Positions 57,185 through 64,000 of a stretch of DNA of 64,000 nt are shown one piece after another. The notes under the pieces are model-generated. The model did not search any database. It saw only the letters and a list, made by a program, of their open reading frames with translations, and was not told the DNA's origin. The DNA is taken from assembly GCF_964204645.1 (NCBI RefSeq), contig NC_134031.1, positions 4,943,001 through 5,007,000 of the forward strand, given 5' to 3'. A program made the position numbers and the translations under genes. Each line of letters begins with the position of its first letter. Position 1 is the stretch's first letter. This stretch comes from Tubulanus polymorphus. Lineage: Eukaryota; Nemertea; Palaeonemertea; Tubulaniformes; Tubulanidae.

Positions 57185-60100
57185 CATCAATTTCCCAACA
57201 ATTATCATGATTTTATTATCACTTAGGGTTGAGTTTTCATCCCCTTCTTGATGCACAATTTTGTATATTTACGTATATAGTGATTGAAATTCTTTTGGGT
57301 CTAAATAAACTTCAATATAAAGCGAGTAGAATTTCATCATAACGCACTCTGATTCGAAAACAATTGATCAGTTGATGTCAAGAGGCTTTTTTGTCATATC
57401 ATTAATTCGTTTATCCTGGGTTCTTACAGATCAGGGAATCCGAAATTCCCCCCCTAGCCCTACGGCAACCTAACCCTACGGCAAATTCAGGCGACATTTA
57501 CCCACAGGGAAAAATAAATCCGGAATTCCATGATTCGTAAGAACGTCGTAATATTCAAAACGTACCAAATCATCGACGATTTCTTGTATTCGCTTTTTCG
57601 CGCTCGCGACGCACTCTTTGGACCCTTTCAACACGACGCGGTCGCTCTTGACGCCGCTACGCGGGAAGCTGACCGTCACGCCGCCGTACTCCTCAGCTAT
57701 CTGACGCAGCACTTCGCCGCGTCGCGCGACAAAGTGCCGATGGTGTCGCGGATCGACGTTCATGTCATCTTCGACGATGTTTTCCTGAAAATGAATAGAA
57801 ACAAGAGATAAAGCAAACATGCAAACAATTGAGCCCAACAATGCACACGATGCAGGCAAAATGCAGAATCAAATCTGTTTGAATTCAGAATGGCTGTTTC
57901 CCAAACCCATGTTTACACAGGAGAACATTTGGAAACTTGGAATCCCTGCGTCGTATGTGTTGGGCTTTCGGGAGAGTTTGTTCAGAAGAAATTATAGTAA
58001 TCTCTGCTCGAGTCTGATCCGATCAATTCAGAGATTGCACTGTTGATGTATGCTCAAATATTTTTTCACCCGATATATGAACTACGTACTATCCGACTCT
58101 GGTAGGGGCACGAATCTGAATTAAGGGTTGACTGTATACGGTATGTTGAAAAGAGGCCAGTTCTGCAGTAGTGAATCAATATGTTAAACATTAAGTGACT
58201 GGAATCAAGAAAGCTTATTTCAGTAGAAATTAAATCAACAACTGTGATTCAAAAATTTGTGAATTTAAGAGCTAGTTGCATGCTTTAATCCGAAAAAGAA
58301 GATATTTCAACAATCGATGTAGTTTTGTTCCATTTTTAAATGAAAATAAATGACGTTAAGACCCCAAAAACTTATATACGTATCATTCATATGAACAATT
58401 TTAAAATGAGGAGCTCGCACGTTCAATGTCATTGCATAATTTCATTGCTTTTTTGCGCAGCCGAATTTATTACTAATTCAAAACGGGAGGCAATATTTCA
58501 AAACGATATCCCATTCATAATCATCCGGTGATTACAGTTATATGAAAATATTTACGACGCACCAGATGGCCATTTCGGGTAAATATCGGGCAGCGTCGAT
58601 TTCGATTACCGTACGCAATTTTTGCATGGATAATTCATGATTATAATTGATATATAACTGCGCTTTGTCGGTGCGGTCTATCTATGTCTATGCGCGGCGA
58701 ACGAAACAGGTGTTACGAACATGTACATCCTGAATTCAGACGCATCTGGCGATCATCGAGGCGACTCGATCGATTGGTTTATCGAATTTTCAACAGATGT
58801 GACAAGACGCGGCGCCTCGTTTCATACACAAGATGTACGCAGGGCCCTGTATATAGTCAACCCTCGATAATCCGCCATTTGACTTTGCCCCAAATTGGTT
58901 TTTGCCGGTAAACTTTTGAATTCTCAATTACAAAAATTTGTTCGTTGAAATCCAGTGAAAGAACGTTGATGTAGAGAATATTTATCTATCAGAATAATCA
59001 TTAACCCTTTCAGTGCTGACTAATTAATACCCTATAGTGCTGGAGATAATTTGAAATTTTTATAAAAATTACACCCTAGTGTGTTGAATAACGGGAATAC
59101 CACTGTAGTGCCTCTACACCGCGGTGCGGTATATCGTTAGTTACTAGTATTTCACTATGTTTGACAGGTTGCAGCCATTTTTCAAGAGAGATAATTACTA
59201 ATTACATCAATACACCGCAGTGCGGTGTACTAGCAAAAATCACTGATTTATACACCGCACTGCGGTGTAGATGCACTGAAAGGGTTAAAGCTATTAGCGG
59301 TGATAGATAAGAGTGCTATCTATTTGTTTCGTGGAATTTGTAAAAACACCTCTGAGTTGGCGAATATTTCTCGTGGCCTGATAATACTGGCTGGAAATTA
59401 TAGTCAGCATTTGAATCGTGGTCTATAATTCTAGGGAAGATAACGATTTATACACGACAGTTCATTGAATTATCATATGTAGTACATTGTTCTCGCAGTT
59501 ACAGGTCGTATGAAATAAGATTTCCCAAGGTTTTCCTACGTACTTCGCATTTAATTTTTCAATTTTCTCAAATGGAAACAGGGCGTTCGTAAAGACGAAC
59601 ACACCATCGCATATCGATGTTATAGCGGTGACTGATTGATGAAGGTGATTATCGAGAAAATTTGCAGATGAAAGTTGCCCTTAGACAAGCAATCGACATA
59701 TCACAACTAATGCTATGTGAAGCGCGAAATATATTTTCCAAACTAGGAAAAAATTATTATGAAATTCCAAAGTTTTTCCTGATTTTCTGGTACTGTGGGA
59801 ACAGTGTGTATAAACTCTGCTAAGCTCTCTATACTGACACAGAATATACGAACGTATTCTACTTACCAAGTCGCTGATCAATGTTTCCAATTCCGTTTTC
59901 GCACTCTTCACCGAGTCTTCCTCGCCGATGATGTAGATGATCTCTTGATCGGCGTCTTTCGACGACGGGAATATAATTCTCGCGCCCGTACGATCCCTCA
60001 CCTGCAATTTACAAATCGATATTCAAAAATCTTCTCCGCTGTTCACACGATTCAGGTAACATTTCCTCAAATCCACGGATTAATTCCCAGAATTTAGGAA

Positions 60101-63100
60101 GAGGGGGGCGCATTCAAAGAGAAGACAATTTTTCGTGAATCTAGGAGACAATTTCCTAGGTTCCAGGGGTTCCCTCAGCCAATCCAGGATAAATGGCTCG
60201 TACAATGGCAGGGTGGAGGGTCATCGCTCGGACATTAAAAAATTTTTTTTAAAGATTTTGCCTTTTCCTAGTTTCAGAGTTCTCCCTGACCTATGACCAA
60301 ATATTCCCAGATTCAATTTTAAGACATCCTCAGTGGGAGCTGTTACGTATTGAGTGGTTTCTTGTGCCACTCATCACCAACAAGAACAAGACATGAAACA
60401 TTCAAATTCCCTGGCTTTTCAAGAAGAGTCTTCACACATCACCCGCAGGGAAAAATAAATCCAGAATTTCCTGATCTTTCAGAACCCAGTAATTTTCCCC
60501 TAACAGCACGTTTAAAACTTTGCCACACTCACTATAAATACTTCTTAATCTCCGGACAAGAGTTTGATGAAAAATCAATTTTCATTATCTAATTATCAAT
60601 CTTCATACCTTCTTGATATTAGCGCCACCCTTTCCGATGAGGAATTTGTGGTAATTAGGTTTCGCGCGGATTTCCGCCGTGAAGCCCGTTTTCTCTCGCT
60701 CGGACGTCTGCTGCAGCAGCTGTTTACGCGCGTTCTCCACGTCGTCCTTCGGGCCGCGAATCGTCACCTTGTCGTTCTTGGCGCCCTCCGGCGGGAAACG
60801 GATGATCACGCCGCCGCACTCCTCCATGATCGCGCGGATCAGACGGCCTTTCGCGCCGATGATCGCGTTGTGGTGTTTGTGCGGAATTTCGATCGTCACT
60901 TCCTTGATGTTAGCCTGAAAAACGTGAACGCATGGAAAATCTGTTTCCTGGCTGACAGTTCTGGAGTAAAGTTGAGTCAAACAGGGCGGCCACTTTTCTT
61001 TGACCTGCTTTTTCCCTGACTATTCCGACATGCAAATTTTTTTAACTGTTAAATCCTACGTGCGATCTAGCAATCTCAACAAATTTTCTAGCTTTTTTTT
61101 ATACCAAATTCCCTGGCTTTTCCCTGATTTCTGGTTAAGTGGCCACCCTTTCAAATACTGCACAACTGGACAACCTACACATAATTCCTGCATTTAAAAA
61201 GGCCTCCCAGTCAGCTAACTCTTAATTCAAACAAATTCGAGCGGCCAAATAGAAATCTTAGTAACAAATTGCCGAGTTACACTTACCAATTCTTTTTGAA
61301 TGAGTTCAATACGATTTTTGGCTATTTCGACGTTGGCTTTCTTTCCGGTGATGACGATCACATCCGAGTCGGAATTCTCGCTGGGCAGATCGATTTTCGT
61401 GTCCGTTTCATCGCGAATCTTAAAAGAGTATAACGCATTGAAATGAAGAACACTTGGTAACCTGTCAGAGGGCGTTTTTAAGCCTACTATACTCGGTTAC
61501 TTTTCGGTAACCCTTAGTCTTCTCGTAACAGCTTTTATTACTTTAATATCCCACTTGTTTAAGGGATACTTGAGAATCTTGGGTTGATAACCCCATTAGT
61601 CTAGATCTTGACAGCTCAAGCGATACTACAGTATCACACTTGCCCAAGCGATAGACTGAGGAATTCTTCCTGGTTCCTGCCAACAGTTGAGACTCTATGG
61701 AATGCTCAATTGCCACAGTAACCATTCTAGCATTTCCTTCTAGCTTTGTGAACATTCTACGAACTATTTCGTTATCAATATCAATACCTTTCTGATAGTG
61801 GCGCCACCCTTGCCGATGATATTCTTATGGAACTGCTTGAAGATGTGCACCGACGCCTGGTAGTTGTTCTCTTTCAGCTCCTGATGCAGTTTCTGTAAAT
61901 ACTTGTAGCACTTGTCGACGTCCTCCTTCGGACCACGAATCTGGACCACGTCGCTTTTCTTCGCCGGATCCGGGACACTGATTTGCGCCTGTGAAAAGTA
62001 TAAAGTCCGGTACAAGACTAAATGAAATACAAGCTCGAATATTTCGGCGAAAGGACTGAACTCCACTCGACTTACCTCATTAAACATTTCCCTGATGTCT
62101 CGAATACTTTGGCCTTTAGCGCCGATGATTGTCTTGTGGAAGCGTTGTTCAATCAGTATGTCCCGTACGCGTTCGTTTTCCTGGAAAGAGTAAATGAAAA
62201 CGGTGTTTTTAGTTTAGCGAATTCAGTTCTGGTCAAAGCGGTTTACATACACAACTAAATTATCAACACTATCAATAGCATTGAAACATCTATATCTATG
62301 TAACAAGACATCGCAACGCAATCGACAACCTTCAGGCATTCACAATGGTAATGATAGTGTAGAGTCTTGATCACTTTTTGAATGTGTCCTGATAAAATTC
62401 AGGGATGAGAACGCCGACCTGTAAAATCGGCGGGTTATTTTTCTTGAGTGACATACGCGAACCAGCTGACGGCGTAGCATGAATATGCATTGAAATGCGA
62501 TACTTTTACGTGACGACAAGTAAAACAGGCACTGAACGCTTTTACGGTTCACCTGATTACCGATCGCGCCGGACCAATTGAGTGAGATCATCACCCCCCC
62601 CCATACTTTTACATCATTTTTGGACTATTTGGAAAATTGATATTTTTCAATACTGAAATCCGCGGGAAACCGCGGATCCGCGGGGAATTCTCATCTCTGA
62701 AAATTACCAATTCCGTATGTTTGTTAGTCCATGTTCAGTTAGAAATGCGATCTTGGGCAATCACTTTTTGAAAGAGTGGCGATTGAATGCCCAGTGTTAG
62801 GGGGTTTAATCATTCTTTAAAACATTTCCGGATTTTTCTATCTTTATTGTGGGATTCTCGTGATAGTATTGTCACAACACCGGTTGTGTCTCTTCAATGG
62901 TTTTCAAAGTGCGGTTATCAAATGATTAATACTGAGTGTTTTGTAGTCTATTTTAAACAATAAAAATCTGTGTCGAGGTCATAATCACAAGTGAAGCCCG
63001 GATGATTAAAAAAGTTGCCCAAAAGGGCACAAGTAACCCAGCAAACCTGAGATTAAACACGTGTCTCTCGCGTGTGGAGGCAACTCACCATTTTTTGAGC

Positions 63101-63277
63101 CATGTCCAGAAGTTCTTTCTTTGCCGTTTGGACGCCTTTCGGATCGCCTTCGATACGGATGATCGGACTGGTGTCGCCGTCTGCCGGTATACGAATCGAC
63201 ACGCCCGTTTCGTTCTTGATGCGCGTGATGTTCGCGCCTTGTCGACCGATGATGTGCCGATGGTACTTCGGATCAAT
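53733..63277 (-). CDS. HDLBP: Vigilin (multi-KH RNA-binding protein), 3' part, 12 exons
   Basis: Vigilin binds mRNAs through many KH domains and is associated with ribosomes and the endoplasmic reticulum. Exons on the minus strand: 63277-63089, 62180-62076, 61988-61788, 61418-61287, 60914-60609, 60001-59867, 57784-57566, 57023-56882, 56233-56070, 55579-55340, 54791-54351, 53969-53733. They join in phase to 836 residues and a TAG stop. Ten KH domains are visible, most with a GxxG loop (IIGRQGA, IIGAKGQ, IIGKGGA, IIGAKGR, LIGKGGA, VMGAKGY, IIGQKGR, IIGRKGA, IIGGRGR). One is degenerate (FVARRGEVLRQIAEEYGGV), as in animal vigilins. The family has 14-15 KH domains, so about four lie beyond the right edge. 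Exon 56233-56070 carries an acidic insert. Introns hold no genes; 57785-59866 has a piggyBac-like MITE and pogo-like ends. Confidence 0.95.
57134..57187. repeat. (ATT)n microsatellite in a vigilin intron
   Basis: A run of ATT trinucleotides with few ATC interruptions. Confidence 0.9.
59005..59284. mobile_element. piggyBac-like MITE, copy 2
   Basis: Ends CCCTTTCAGTGC and GCACTGAAAGGG are inverted copies and TTAA flanks both sides exactly (59001-59004, 59285-59288). A TTAA target with CCC...GGG ends is diagnostic of piggyBac. The interior contains palindromic TACACCGCAGTGCGGTGTA. It lies in the vigilin intron 57785-59866. Confidence 0.8.
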
Positions 63278-64000
63278 CTAATTAGATATCGATACATCAT
63301 TCATCAATTCGTTAAGAAGCCATTGTTGTTCTGGCGTGTACACGAATTCAAAATCCTCTAGTTTTTTTCTCAAGTATCACATGAGTGATTTTACAACTTT
63401 CCCAAATAGAAATGGAGCCTTTTAAAAGTGAACAGTAAAACGCGTTCACCTCGGGGGAGTTGGATAAAATGTATTTCATAGAGTCTATACTGTACAACCT
63501 TTTACATTATTAAAATGAGGAGTTCTATGTACGATAACTGTTGAGTTAATCATTATAATACTAACGGATATTAATGTTTGAAATATAGCCTTATGGAGAA
63601 GTATGTATATCTACGTATGCATATGCAGGTAACATATTTTCAAAGCGGTTTTTATGATGAATAGTCATCACATCCAATAAAATATCTACTGGTAACATGT
63701 GTTTGGTTCTAGTCGGGTTGGTTTTGGTTAGGGGGAGGGGCGGAAGTTGAATGAATTATAACCCGCTCAAATCACCATCGATGTTTTTACTTCTAAACTC
63801 GATATTGAGAAATGGCGACCAAATTATTTCCATACCATCATGCTACAGGCATGTCAATGTTTTGGTTGTGGACTGGTTGATAGAAGTTATTTTTAAGCTA
63901 TTTGGCCCTGCAGCCAGCAATTGCCATCTGAGAAATATGCTCTACGTAAAGTGTAGAACAAATTTCCTAAATAATTTGCGGATTAGAGGAGACCCTATCG
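63278..64000. other. Vigilin intron at the right edge
   Basis: The acceptor CTAATTAG precedes the first visible exon. No KH-encoding exon is seen up to the window end; the rest of the gene continues beyond it. Confidence 0.6.

Overview
The window is eukaryotic, AT-rich and intron-bearing. It looks like a marine invertebrate (a bilaterian, most likely a spiralian such as a mollusc or relative). The reasons are multi-exon animal genes with GT/AG introns, many small DNA transposons, frequent TAGGCCTA-type words and a lineage-specific receptor expansion. The species cannot be named from the sequence.

Two animal genes face each other. On the + strand, 1821-46592 holds a complete ionotropic glutamate receptor. 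I rebuilt 18 coding exons that splice in a consistent phase to 975 residues: signal peptide, amino-terminal domain, S1, M1, pore loop, M3, S2, M4 and tail. On the - strand, 63277-53733 holds the 3' part of vigilin (HDLBP/Dp1 family): 12 exons, 836 residues and 10 KH domains, with the 5' end beyond the right edge. The 7 kb between the two 3' ends holds small DNA transposons and low-complexity DNA.

The striking feature is intron 2 of the receptor gene (2997-33972, about 31 kb). It hosts a tandem array of intronless class A GPCR genes on the same strand: eight open copies, one pseudogene with two stops, and one relic of a 3' end. Copies fall into A and B types that differ in promoter region, the TM4-TM5 block and the C-terminus. 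Several are mosaics, and spacers were duplicated with the genes (periods near 5.05 and 8.47 kb), so the array grew by unequal crossing-over and gene conversion. Canonical class A features are missing (no Cys at the start of TM3, no TM6 CWxP), and differences concentrate at TM4-ECL2-TM5. This looks like a local family of peptide- or chemo-sensing receptors evolving inside a host gene. A second, unrelated intronless GPCR lies antisense in intron 9 (40010-39075).

Other structure includes a 912-bp perfect CA microsatellite inside a 2.6-kb insertion, and a dead non-LTR retrotransposon lacking its RT box C. Several transposon families can be assigned from inverted repeats and target duplications (Harbinger-like, piggyBac-like, hAT-like, pogo-like). 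A palindrome with a hammerhead-ribozyme-like core lies in intron 6. A 154-bp minisatellite in intron 14 carries a near-consensus CTCF motif in every unit. A possible 72-nt in-frame cassette exon sits in the M1-pore linker of the receptor.

All exon models, motifs and comparisons were made by eye; nothing was searched or computed.
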